DNA of 64,000 bases from Calliopum simillimum (taxonomy: Eukaryota > Arthropoda > Insecta > Diptera > Lauxaniidae): the NCBI GenBank assembly GCA_951812925.1, contig OX638370.1:2008001-2072000 (forward strand), read 5' to 3'. The position numbers and the translations under genes are program-made. The notes beneath the pieces were generated by a model. The model made no database searches and was not told where the DNA came from. It was given only the letters and a program-made list of their open reading frames with translations. Below are positions 26,901-38,900 of the stretch, piece after piece. The stretch's first letter is position 1. Every line of letters begins with the position of its first letter.

Positions 26901-29900
26901 CTCACTTTTTTGTTAAATAAAAATTTTAATAAAAAATAGATCCCATCGTTTGCCCATTCTAAAAATAGTCTTAAAATTTGTCAAATTCATGAAAGTTTTT
27001 TTAGAAACTTTTTTAAAAAAGTCGAAGAGTACAATCATTAATAAAAATAGCAATTTTGTTTCAAAAGTTGAAAATTTAATAAAAACTTTTTGATTTTTTT
27101 TTTTATAAAAATTTAGTAAAAAAAACTTTTAAAATACATATCATCATTTGGATGACTATTCACGGAGCTATGAGCATTTCAAAACACTCCTAAATGTTGT
27201 TTTTGCAGCTTTTTTAGTTTTTTGAAAATTTATATCTCTGAAACGGCTCGATGAAAAAAAATTTAAAAAACCATAGATGCTAATCTCAACTAAGTAGTAC
27301 TATTAGACAAAACAGTTTCAAAAAAAATCGGAGACGCAAAAGTCAAATGCTATCCGAAACGGTATGCAATGCCCCAAATATATTGAGCAAATCACGGTGT
27401 GTCTTAACCCGTTCTAAATCGGACGTCGTAGCACATCAAATTTTTTTCCAGATTCTGTTTACTTATCGTTCAAATGATGCATAAAAAAATTTTCACTCGT
27501 GACTCCTCGACTAAATTTTGAGATAATCGCTTTTCCAATTGGGGCATTTTCCCATACAAAAATAAAAAACAAATTTTTTTAACTACCTACATTAAACAGA
27601 AATTGAAATAAACACAATCGATGTGTTTTGCTATGCTTAACGCGAATCCAACCTCAGAATTGCTCTATCGTGTATAGCTTATGAGACATTGTAACCTAAA
27701 GACCAAAAAAAGTTGTTTTTTGCCATTATTTGAAGCTATATAACTATGTAACATATCATTTATTCGTCAAATGTGGCTTAGATTTTTTAAAGTCCCAATC
27801 TTTTCCTTTAAGACCTAGTTTAAATTATATTTATATCTTCATGCTTCTAAGAGATATCGTAGACCGAAATATTGTCAAAACGGGTTTTTTGCACTTTTGT
27901 GTCTTTTTAGGTTAAGATATCTTTGAGGAAAAAAAAGATATCAACATAATTTAAATTAGGTTTTAAAGGCAAAGATTAGGATTTTAAAGTTGCTTACCAG
28001 ACTTAACAAAATTAAATTTTCTTTCACATTTTAAACATGTTCAACGAACCGACCATTTCAAAATTCAGCCGTATGCCATACACGTAACAACAACATCGGG
28101 GTGTCAAACGGCTGAATTTTGAAGTAGTCGGTTCATTGAACATGTTAAAAATGTGAAAGAAATTTTAATTTCGTTAAGTCTGGCAAGAAACTTTAAAGTC
28201 CTAATCTTTGCCTTTAAAACCTAATTTAAATTATGTTGATATCTTTTTTTTCCTCAAAGATATCTTAACCTAAAAAGACACAAAAGTGCAAAAAACCCGT
28301 TTTGACAATATTTCGGTCTACGATATCTCTTAGAAGCATGAAGATATAAATATAATTTAAATTAGGTTTTAAAGGAAAAGATTGGGACTTTTAAAAATCT
28401 AAGCCACATTTGACGAATAAATGATATGTTACATAGTTATATAGCTTCAAAAAATGGCAAAAAACAACTTTTTTTGGTCTTTAGGTTACAATATCTCATA
28501 AACTATACACGATAGAGCAATTCTGAGGTTGATTTCGCGTTAAGAATCGCAAAACACATCGATTGTGATTATTTTAATTTTTGTTTAATGTAGTTAAAAA
28601 AATTTTTTTTTTCTTTTTGTATGGGAAAATGCCCCAATTGGAAAAGCGATTATCTCAAAATTTAGTCGAGGAGTCACGAGTGAAAATTTTTTTATACATC
28701 ATTTGAACGATAAGTAAACAGAATCTGGAAAAAAATTTGATGTGCTACGACGTCCGATTTAGAACGGGTTAAGGCACACTGTGAAATGCCTATCCAAACA
28801 TAATTTTTTTTTTCTAGAATTATACAGGGAAAATCTGATCTGGATTACTTTTTTTTGACTAACTTAATGTCGATGATTCTGAAACTGGTAACCGTTTTTT
28901 CCTATCACGTCTTAGAACTGAGTTATCCTTGATTTAATGTGCAGAAAACGCTATTTTCAGACATATGGCAAACATCCAGGAAATAGTGTAGTTCATTTTT
29001 GTCAGAGCCATTGAATAGCCCTGATCTACCTTAACACTTTCAACTGAATCATTTCTTTCCGAGAATTCATTCATTGAAGTAAAGGTATACAAATTTAATA
29101 TAATACTTTGCAGGGATTTGCGACACCTAGCGACCCTAAATTAATTAAAAAAAGTTATCTAAATCAAATTCAGATTGGTTTCCTATCAATTTGTTGCACT
29201 GTGCTTTATAAGGCAAAGTAATTTGTGGTTTAGTGCTAATTACTTTAATTTTTCGCTACCAGAGTGGAGTAAAAATTATGACACTGATTTTTATCCGTGC
29301 AAATCTAAAAATTTTGAGATATATTTTTGAAAAGATCAAAAATTTTGGAAAAATATAATTTTCAAATAATGTTGACAAAACTCAATATAATCGAAAAATT
29401 TTGGAAAGATAGAATAAATTTTGAAAATATCGAAAATGACCAAATTTTATGAAAAGATGAAAAATAAAATGGTTTATGTTGACTATATGACAATTATACT
29501 AATTTTATGAACTTTAGTCAATGTTTTTGCAAGAACGGGCTAACCGAACCGTCAAAACAATGATTGCGCAGCTAGCCGACAATCAACAGCGCAATTGGGA
29601 TGAGAACCTCCCCGAAATCTCGTTAGCCATCAACACTAGCAAGTCCGAGTCTACGGGGTACAGCCCCGCATTCCTCACGCAAGGCCGTGAACCTCGTTTG
29701 CCCAAGACGCTGTACGACGAAGTCACTACAGGGACCGATACAACAAGCCAAGATCCGACGGACCGAGCGGTGAGGTTGAAGGAAGTGTTCAAGCTGGTGA
29801 AGCATCGTCTCTCTCAAGCCGCCACAGACCAAGCCCAGCACTACAACTTGAGGAGGCGACCGTGGAAACCAAAAGTGGGGGAACTAGTTCTGGTGAGACA

Positions 29901-32900
29901 ACACCCGTTGTCCAGGGCCATCGACAGTTTTGCGGCGAAACTCGCGCCGAAATACGACGGCCCATACCAAGTCGTGGGATTCGTGTCTCCGGTGATCGTG
30001 CAGCTCAAGCGCGATGGGGACAGAAGAATGAGAAGGGCACATCTCAGCGAGCTTAAAACCTACCATGGCGGGGTCCAAATCTAAAACCAAAACCCTTAAC
30101 CCCCCTCTTGCCCACTCGTTACCGCCAAACACTAATGAAGTTCCTCTCTTTTCTTCCACTAGAATCACTGAGGAAACAAACTTCAAACTTCACAAACAAC
30201 CGGAACAACCGAAACAAACAAATATGAAGCGCCAGAGACCATGCAACCCCAACCAAGAGATGCCAGCAGCGGTGACCCACGCCGGGAAACCAGTGGCGGT
30301 GGTGCCACCGAACAACCGGGGATACGAGCGGCAGGTCGGCATGTCGGACTTTCGAACGGCACAGCTTCTAGGGGCCGGGGCGTTTGGCAGCGTCTTTCTG
30401 GCGAAGAAGACCAACGGTCGCGATATTGGACGGTGCTATGCGCTCAAGGTGGTGGACAAAGCAAGCTTGTTTGAGTCAGGGGAGCAGACGAAGCTGACCA
30501 TGGCGGAGCGCCAGGTCTTGGAAGCGGTGCGGTCGGGGCCATTTCTGGTGCAGATGCACTACGCTTTTCAGACGCCGACGAAGGTGTACCTGGTCCTTGA
30601 CTATGCGCGGGGTGGTGACCTGTTCGGGCACCTCAGCGAGACGGAGAGCTTGGCAGAGGCGCATGCTCGGTTTTACTTAGCCGAGGTGGTGGTGGCAGTC
30701 CAGTTCCTCCACGGGCGCAACATTGCCCACCGCGATATCAAATCAGAGAACATCCTCATCGATGCAAAAGGCCACCTCCTCCTGAGTGACTTCGGCTTGT
30801 CGGCGATGACACCCATGGGCGCGGTGCCCAGGTTTCGCAAATACTGTGGAACGCCGGAATACATGGCTCCCGAGTTGCGCAAAATAAGTTCCAGAGGGTA
30901 CGGGTTGGCGGTGGACTGGTGGGCCGTAGGGGTACTGGCCTACGAAATGCTGGCGGGGACGACGCCATTCACGAGTACCGAACGGATTTCGCAGATAGAG
31001 GTGGAACGCCGCATCAACAAGCTCCGGCCGTCAATTAGCGACGAGGGTCGTGATTTCGTGTGCCAGTTGCTGACGACCGATCCAAAAAAACGTCTGGGCA
31101 ATAAGGAACGCGGTGCGGAAGTCAGCCGACACCGGTACCTGGCTGAAATTAACTGGCTCCAGCTGCTCAGCCAATCCCTGGAGCCACCGTTTCGTCCCAA
31201 TACCCGCCACCAACACGCCGTACCATTGTACGAAACGCTGCGGGACTCCATGGCATTGGACGCAGCCGCCGCTCGGGCAAGACTGTGCGGGTACTCTTAC
31301 GCCACCAGCGCGGGCAGCATCAATGATCCACCCGGCAAGCCGACCACGCCAAAGGTCAGCGTGATCTCGATAAGTGACACCAGCAGCGAGGGACTGGTTA
31401 GCAAGGCCGCGAGCAGAGAGCCAAGCGGGGCAATACCTCCATCGTCACCAGCACCGCCACACGAGACGGCCAGGCCCAAGGACAGCGGCGCACGACAACC
31501 TCCTTGCCCTGCCACATCCGAAGACGGGGTACTTAGGCTTCGGACGACTTCGATGGCCAGCACCGTGAAGCGTCCGACCAAGGAAGAAACCCAGCCCGAC
31601 CCCCTAGTAGGAGTGGACCTGGTGCCGTTCACGAAGGCGGAGGCAGAGGAAATCCGGCAAATTATTCGAACAGTCGTACTCAGCGGAGAGAAACGGTTCC
31701 ATGTTCAGTAGTTTTTTCTTTTCTCCTAATTGTCATAATATGCATGGAATTTTCGATTCTTGCAAAAACATTGACTAAAGTTCATAAAATTAGTATAAGA
31801 TGAAAAATATTTAAATGTTGGAAAACCTAAGAAAGTTTGGAAACACAAAAAGTTGAACGTTTCTGAAAATTACAAAAACAAAAAATTTAAAAATATTGCT
31901 AAGCCAAAAAATTGCTAAAAACTATTATAGTTTTCTCTGCAAGTAGTTTTAAAATAACTACATTTCTACAGCCCTTCCAAAAGTTATATTGCATTTGTAT
32001 GAGTAGTATTTGCTTTAATCGAATCTCTTGAAGTTGCCATAAAAGGATTAGATTTTTGTGTACAATAAAAAATGTACTTAAGTTTTTGTATTAATACTAT
32101 AGAGTGGCATTTGGCCACTGTCACAGTAGTTGCATTTTGTGAAATTGAAATTGAAAATGGAAATCAAAATATTTTCACACTTACACAATCAAATAAAAGT
32201 AATCAGATTTTCGCTGCTGTTGCTCTTCCTGTTGAGGTTGTGTACCGTCGTCGTCGCAAGGCGCACTTCCGTTTCCGTTGTGACACAGCATTTGCCTCAT
32301 CTATTGCTGTAAGGCATGGAATTAAATTACGTTTTTTTCGATTTTTCCATTTCTTCTAATTCTGTATCTTTTACTTTCTTGAGAATCACCGCAGTTAGCA
32401 AATCAACCATAGCATATTTTAAAATAAATATTGCGAGAATTTATAAAATAATAAACAGTTGGATTTGAATGCTGAAATTCCATTTTAGTAGGAAATGAAA
32501 TTCACTTCTTTTTTTTTGTCCTTGCAAGCCTTGGCTTATTTTGTTGGCATAGCAGCCAGTCGCATATTTAGTATGCTTGTGCATTAATAAAGGTATGCAA
32601 ATATTTCTATCCTTATGTTGTCCTAGTATCCTTGAGTTAAGTTCAATTTGGTTTTCTCAATAGAGAAACTCAAATTAAATTTTACTTTGTTAAGATGAAA
32701 TTTGTTCAAATCGTGATAAATTCTGCATTGGACTGCCAACTGAGTTATGGCCGTTCATAAAGTTTAATTTTATTTATTTTTTTTTTTTGTTTTTCTTCCA
32801 AGTATCTAAAGGTGCGGTATGACAGAAAATTATGTTAAAAGGAAATTAAAATAACTTCCGGAAGGCAGCAGGAATTACAGCTTGGCCAAAATATTTACGC

Positions 32901-35900
32901 CAGCCAAAATATGTACAAGAAATATAATTGGGTTGAATTTGGTAAAATAAAAGCGTGTAGTTAAATAGAGTAATTTGATTAAGATCAAATACAGAGAAAT
33001 AAATAACACTGCTGCCTAAGAGTTAATTAAAATATTTTAATTATAAACTAAGCAACATAAATTTTTGAGAAAGATGAAAAATCTTCATTCGACATTATTA
33101 ATACAAGGATGCTTTAGCTACAGTGGTGGGCTCATAATCAGAAACACATGCACTTTATTTGGATGGTACAGATTTTTCTCAAAAAGTATAAAATTTTACT
33201 TTTCATAGTTAATTCCTGATCGATCTCATAATGAAAAAAAGTCCTAAGCTTCAAGCTGGTAAATTTAATTTGATAAAAAAAAAACAACAAAAGAAAAAAT
33301 TTATATTATGATTTTACTGGATCAGCTCCATCTTAACTGCAGTTTGAGCGCAAATTGCCCCGAAGATGTCAGTTATCATTTTGAAGATATATACTTAGAT
33401 GAAGTCCTATTGGGCGCGAACATGCACACACACACACAAACTCTTTTATATGTCTTCCACTCAATGCACATCACATGTGACACTTGATGGCATAACAGCA
33501 GTCGCCACGGTGTCTTCCACTGACAGCTGCAACATTGTCGCAAATTATGAAAACATTTCCATTTAAATGCAATTTCAAGCCACTGGTATACTCATCCGCT
33601 TCCAATAGCAATAATGACAGTATCTCGTGTACATATACATGGATAAACATGTGAGTATAGGAACAAAATCAGGAATACACAAAACGCCAAATCAAGCGAC
33701 ACTTTGAAAAGCTTCCAGCAAGGCAGCAACACTTTAATTGAAACTCTTTAAAATATTTTTATGTAACACCACAGTAATTGTTCTTTAGCCTTTTTGAACT
33801 GCTATGTACCAAAGACGCTGATATCTTGGCTGTCTTGGTTTTGGTCTTGGTCACAAGAATCATTAAGACCGAGACTTCTTTTCAGTCTTGGTAATTTATA
33901 GTTAGGTGTTTTACGTCCCTCAGTTCGAAATTTGGCATCTTAAAAACACAACTGCTTTGGAAAAATAAGGTTTCAAAATTCTGAATACTCAACAATCTTC
34001 AGAAATTTTTTTTAAGACCAAGACCAAGACCGAGACAAAGACTTAATGAGCAAGATCAAGACCAAGACCAAGTCTGCTATGGGTTTGATTTGCTCATCAC
34101 TAGTTTTGATCCCCGGGACATTGAATGCTACGTTTTTTGGAGAATCACCCTCATATAGAAACTGAGTAAAATTTAATTTGAACTGAGTCATGGATATATT
34201 TGAGTAAAATTTCACACAGTTTCACTTTCCTAAAAGTGAATTCATGCTGTTTTAATAAATTGAGGAGTGGCCGTACCAAAGGGCCTAAGTACCATTTCGA
34301 GACAAAAGTAATGTCATACTTTTTATGTGCTTTGTAGTCGGTTATTTGACTGCCATAATTTTTTCAATATAATGAGATGAATTTCACACAATCAAGTAAA
34401 TTTCTAATGAAAACAGAATACAATTTTATTAACTTCTTACAAAATGTCACCCGTTTCATATAATGACACTACTTTTGCCTCGAAATGGTACTTAGGCCCT
34501 TTGGTACGGCCACTCCTCAATTGTTCTAGTAATGACACGAACATTTTTGCCATAATTTTTTAATTTAATTCTGGCAAAAATATAACAACTTTACTTAATT
34601 AAATTGAGATTTAAGGAAAGCAAATTATGTTCTTTAACTTATTATTCACTTTGTTAGATTGTCATCTTTGTATTTACGTTCGTTAATTCTTCAACCAACA
34701 TTTTACTGTATGAAACTTACTTTGGTTAATAGACCAAAATACCAAAGGACATTCGGGGAAAAGTAAAAAAAAAGAAATGAAATTAACATGAAAATTATTT
34801 CAGTTGTGATTCTTTTTCAAGATTTTCATTTCTTTTTTAAAGCTCATCCCCATTTGTTAACGCTGCAAGCCGACTTTTATCTCGCTTTTCTGCTCATTTA
34901 TCTTATCGCAATTTTCAGCACACTTGCAAATAAGGATACACCACGAACTCGAGAGAAAACTCTAATGGCAAACAATAATTTCCGCATGTTTTGCGAGCAG
35001 AAATGAAAACATTTTTGTCACTGCGTTAACCAAAAAAAATAAAAAATCTCCAGTTACTGAATACCGAGAGCATTGAAATGCGAATATACCCAAGCGGAAA
35101 CGAAGGGCTTCAAACACCCTTCTGAAGTGCATCTTTTTCACCAATAAGCGCTTCCGTTTCGTAAGAACTATTCTTTCTTTTTACCATTGCATGTCCTAGG
35201 ATGTAAGCGCGCTTAAGCTTACCATAGTCTTACTTCATAAGGCAAAAAAAAAAAAAATATAAAAAAAGTTTAAAAAGAAATTACCAGCGCCGGGTTCCAA
35301 CCCATGTTGTTCTTACTAAAGCCTTACATGGAATTATTGTGTAATCAATTTTAATTTAATTAAACAAAAGTAAATACTTAAATAAGAGAAAGGAAAATGG
35401 AAAAGTGATGCAAAAAAATGTTTAATAAAAAATGGAAATTTTTTCCTCTTGGGTATGTATGTGTGTGTGTGCAAAAGACGGGAAAAGAAAACAACAAGAC
35501 ACAACAAATTGTGAATAAATATGAGAAAAATTTAATATGGAAGCTGCTTGTTGCCATTTTTATTTGCAGCATTGTTTGTGCCTAAGTGGTGGCAACAACA
35601 ACAACAACAACAAAAGTTAAAGATATCTGCAGGATAATTGCTGCCGTGTAAAGCAAAAATGTTGAAGTAAACGAAGACAAACGAAAAAAAGTGACAGTGA
35701 AAAAATTGCTACAGAGGCATACGAAATGGCTTAAGTGGAGACAATTTCTTGGAAAAGTTACAATTTATTTAACGTCCTTAAGTGTTTCCTCCGTTGGCCG
35801 TTGTCGTCATTTTTTTTTTTATTAAAAGAGCAGAGTACAAAAAAAAAAAGGATAACGCAATATTATTTCAAGCACAAAAAAGGATTTCCTTTTCATTGTT

Positions 35901-38900
35901 ATGCAAACGTGTATTTACGGTCAACAAGGCGCAACATTCAAATGGCCGTGCCACTTATGGAGAGTTTAATTTTAAGGAAGTTGCATTTTATTCTCTTTGA
36001 AGGAAAAGGTTAACTTAATTTTGTTTAGTATTTGGTATATCCTGGGGCAACTAATTTACGATAACTTAATTTTATATAAATTGTAAAAGTTATTTTTTTA
36101 TTAAGTTAAAATAAAACAAGAAATTTTGTTACTGAACTTTTTCGAAGCTGTTTGAATACAATTTCGACTTAAGGCAGTTTTTAAAGGATTTGAATTGGCT
36201 CAAATTGAGTTAAGAAAAGTAATTTTGTTTTTTTTTTTTTTTTGACTACAATTTCTTATAAATTGACTGATATGAAATTTATTTCAGCATTTAAGTGACT
36301 TAAGCGGCTAGTTTTATTTAATGTCCAAGCCTTAGATAATATACTTCATTAATTTTTCAGTGCAATATCTTTAAAATGGAGTTATTTTAGATCTTCACAA
36401 CTACCATAGCCACACTATTGTTATTAACATTCACTTTACTTTTTACTTCACAGTGTAAATACATTTTTGCCAGCTTTATTGCACTGCAATTAATTTAAGA
36501 CTGAACTGCGTTACCAACCTCTGCACTCTCATATACTAACTGCTGCAATTAACTGTAATGAAGGTTCTAGCATCAGCTAGATGGCCATTTTTCATAATTT
36601 ATTTTTAACAAATTTCACCATATGAAACAGTGTTCTTTTCAATTTGCTAAAAATTTATTGCATGCTTTTAGGCTGACTTAATTTTGCTTCCAGCACAGTG
36701 GAGGTCATACAATTATTATGGCACCATATTTTTTTAGTGTTTAAAATTTACTGGTATTTTTAAAAATTTTTTGATAATTTTGAATTTATTTCAATAATAT
36801 TGCTTCCATGAGTGCACTTTTCAATATACTTAATTTAATTTTTTATTGTTAAAATCAAATATTTTAAGAGTCAGCAAATTTCTCCTATTTCTATTGGTAT
36901 ATAGCCTGTAGTAGTCATCATGCAGCCAGTCCTTGTAATTTTATTTATCTCCTCTTTTCCTGTGTAAATGCGGAACAGCTGTGTCCATTTTCCTTTCTTT
37001 TTATACTGAGTGTATGACTTTTGCTGTATTTGAACATCATGATTTATGCATACATCGACATCATTATTTACTCCTTGTATATGAACGAGTTGTAGTAGTA
37101 GTAAGTAAGTAGGTACTAGCATTCATGTTATTTATAACAAATAATCCTTTTCAGTGTTTAACAAAAGGATGAATGCACTTCCGGGTCCGGTTTGTCTCTC
37201 CGATTTCAGTCTCTTTAACAGAACAAGCAACGATGTTTGTTTGTTTGAGCAGCATTTACTTATGTTTCTGGGAATGCTTTTTGCAATGTTTGCATTATGA
37301 AGCATTGCTGCTTTAACTTCCTGTGCTTAAGTTTCAATGCAGCAATTTGTGAAAACTTTGCAATTGATATTAAATTGGGTTGATATTGCTATGAGTTGGG
37401 CCAAGTGTTTTATTTTCAATTTAATTCTTGTAAATATAATTTTAATGAGCTTAAAACACTACATATTTAGGTAATTAGCCTATAGACCAAGTTTCCCCAT
37501 TTTCTACTTGAATTATTAATCTTCAACTTATAGAAGAATATGCTTTGAGTACTTCAACTGAAAATAATTTCCATAGTGGCTAAAAATAATGAGCTTTTCG
37601 TATTTTCTTTCATTTTATTTTGAACTTTCATTTATGTATTTCACATTAATTAACTGTTTTCTCTCAATCATTATTTATTTTTCAGATTTCTTTTAATCCT
37701 CAACTATTCCACGCCGCTGACCATAAATTTCTCACAGAACGTTGCGCGGAAAATTTATTTTAATCAAACAAGTAAGTTTGCACTGATTTCGCTTGACTTT
37801 ATGCCATTTTTTATTTAAAGTAAAAAAAAAAAAACTTAAAAACAAAAGAAAATTTGTAAAAATGAAACTTCCGCTTTCATTACTTTCGCCCAGCTAATTT
37901 ATCGCGTTCCTTAAAGTCAGATCAACGTACAGTGCTTTTTCCCTGCGCACTGAGTGGCCAATACGATGTTTTTCTGCAGGCCAAGCATCGTGGTTCAATT
38001 AAAGTGGAAGCACACGCGGGCCATCCGCAGGCGAATTGGCCATTGCTGAATCGCACAAATCGCATCAACATACGCAGTCAGAATCGTGTGGGCAAGCGTC
38101 AAATGATTGTGAAGTGGGATAGAAGGTAAGTCATTAAATGAATGAATGAATGATTGAGTGAGAGAATGAATGAATGAATGAATGAATAAATGAATGAATG
38201 AATGAATGAAAGAATGATTTACTAACTTAATAAATGAATGAATGACTGACTGAACGAGCCTTTTGCGTAAGTTCTTTTAAGTACATAGTGCAGTGTATAA
38301 GAAAACCTAATTTTCAGCAAGTTAGACGTCCATGCTGTACATTACTGTCTAATCATCAACACGAAGCGATCACAAAAAAATTTCTGTACTGCAGTTCATG
38401 AATATATCACTAGTGTCACACGCAAGGGTAGCTGTTATACCGGCCCCGTTATGGATTATATATGGCTGAAACCGCCGGAACGTGCAAAAAAAATTGGTAG
38501 GATAAAAATTTTGTGAAATTTTATAGGCCCACTATTTCTTATTGAATCAATGCACTTTAAGATCCGCGTTGGACAAATGTAATCTGCACTGGTTTACGCA
38601 CCCAGCAGTTACTTAAAGGTCTGACGCCGAATACCAGTTACTTTTTGGATATCTTTGGTGTGCATACAAAACGTCAAAATCTTACATTCCATATGGCTTC
38701 TACGTTGGTGCACTTTAACCGCACCCATCCAACGGCACTGCGTGAAAATTCTTTTGCCATTGAGAAATTGACTGGATTGCATGGTGTGCAGGTATTCAGC
38801 TTTAAAGTGAGTAATTCCGTGGCCAATCTTTTGAAGTAAAGAGTTTTCAAATCTATTTATCATTTTTACAAACGTTCTTGGTTGGAATTTGATTTTTTTT

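Larger units (their letters stand above)
29494..31798 (+). mobile_element. Kinase-carrying Ty3/gypsy-type fragment inside 42-bp inverted repeats
   Basis: A 2305-bp block whose first and last 42 bp are exact reverse complements. Inside, from 29536 to 31711, composition switches abruptly from the AT-rich intron to GC-rich coding DNA. It holds the C-terminal part of a retroelement integrase and then a full-length AGC kinase ORF, overlapping by 20 nt. Gag, protease, reverse transcriptase, RNase H, the N-terminal integrase and any LTRs are absent, so the copy is a fragment that cannot move on its own. A 12-bp direct repeat, AGATGAAAAATA, at 29455-29466 and 31798-31809 may be a target-site duplication. 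The shared composition and overlap argue that the kinase belonged to the element rather than to the host. Confidence 0.82.
6000..37685 (+). other. 31.7-kb first intron of the nord-like gene
   Basis: Bounded by donor gtaagtg at 6000 and acceptor ttttttcag ending 37685. It contains the ionotropic receptor gene, the kinase-carrying retroelement fragment, large palindromes, a minisatellite, RTE-, Foldback- and Tc1-type elements, and long AT-rich stretches. No extra nord-like coding exon was recognised inside, although a short exon could be missed. Confidence 0.7.
31799..37685. other. Rest of nord-like intron 1
   Basis: AT-rich, with a TGTGCA/ACACAC patch near 33425, a foldback MITE near 33822-34073, MITE copy 1 at 34258-34522, a dispersed repeat at 35115-35260 and CAA repeats near 35595. 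Open frames here show no family signature. Confidence 0.55.

Noticed and set aside
31113..31632. Several open frames opposite or shifted to the kinase
   Set aside because: Shadows of a GC-rich coding region. Only the + strand frame has kinase motifs.
29494..31798. Kinase block as bacterial or other contamination in the assembly
   Set aside because: Eukaryotic AGC kinase and insect-type gypsy integrase motifs, together with inverted repeats continuous with host DNA, fit a mobile element better. Long reads could still test this.
38126..38260. Regular spacing suggesting a CRISPR-like array
   Set aside because: It is a 4-bp microsatellite, and the genome is eukaryotic.
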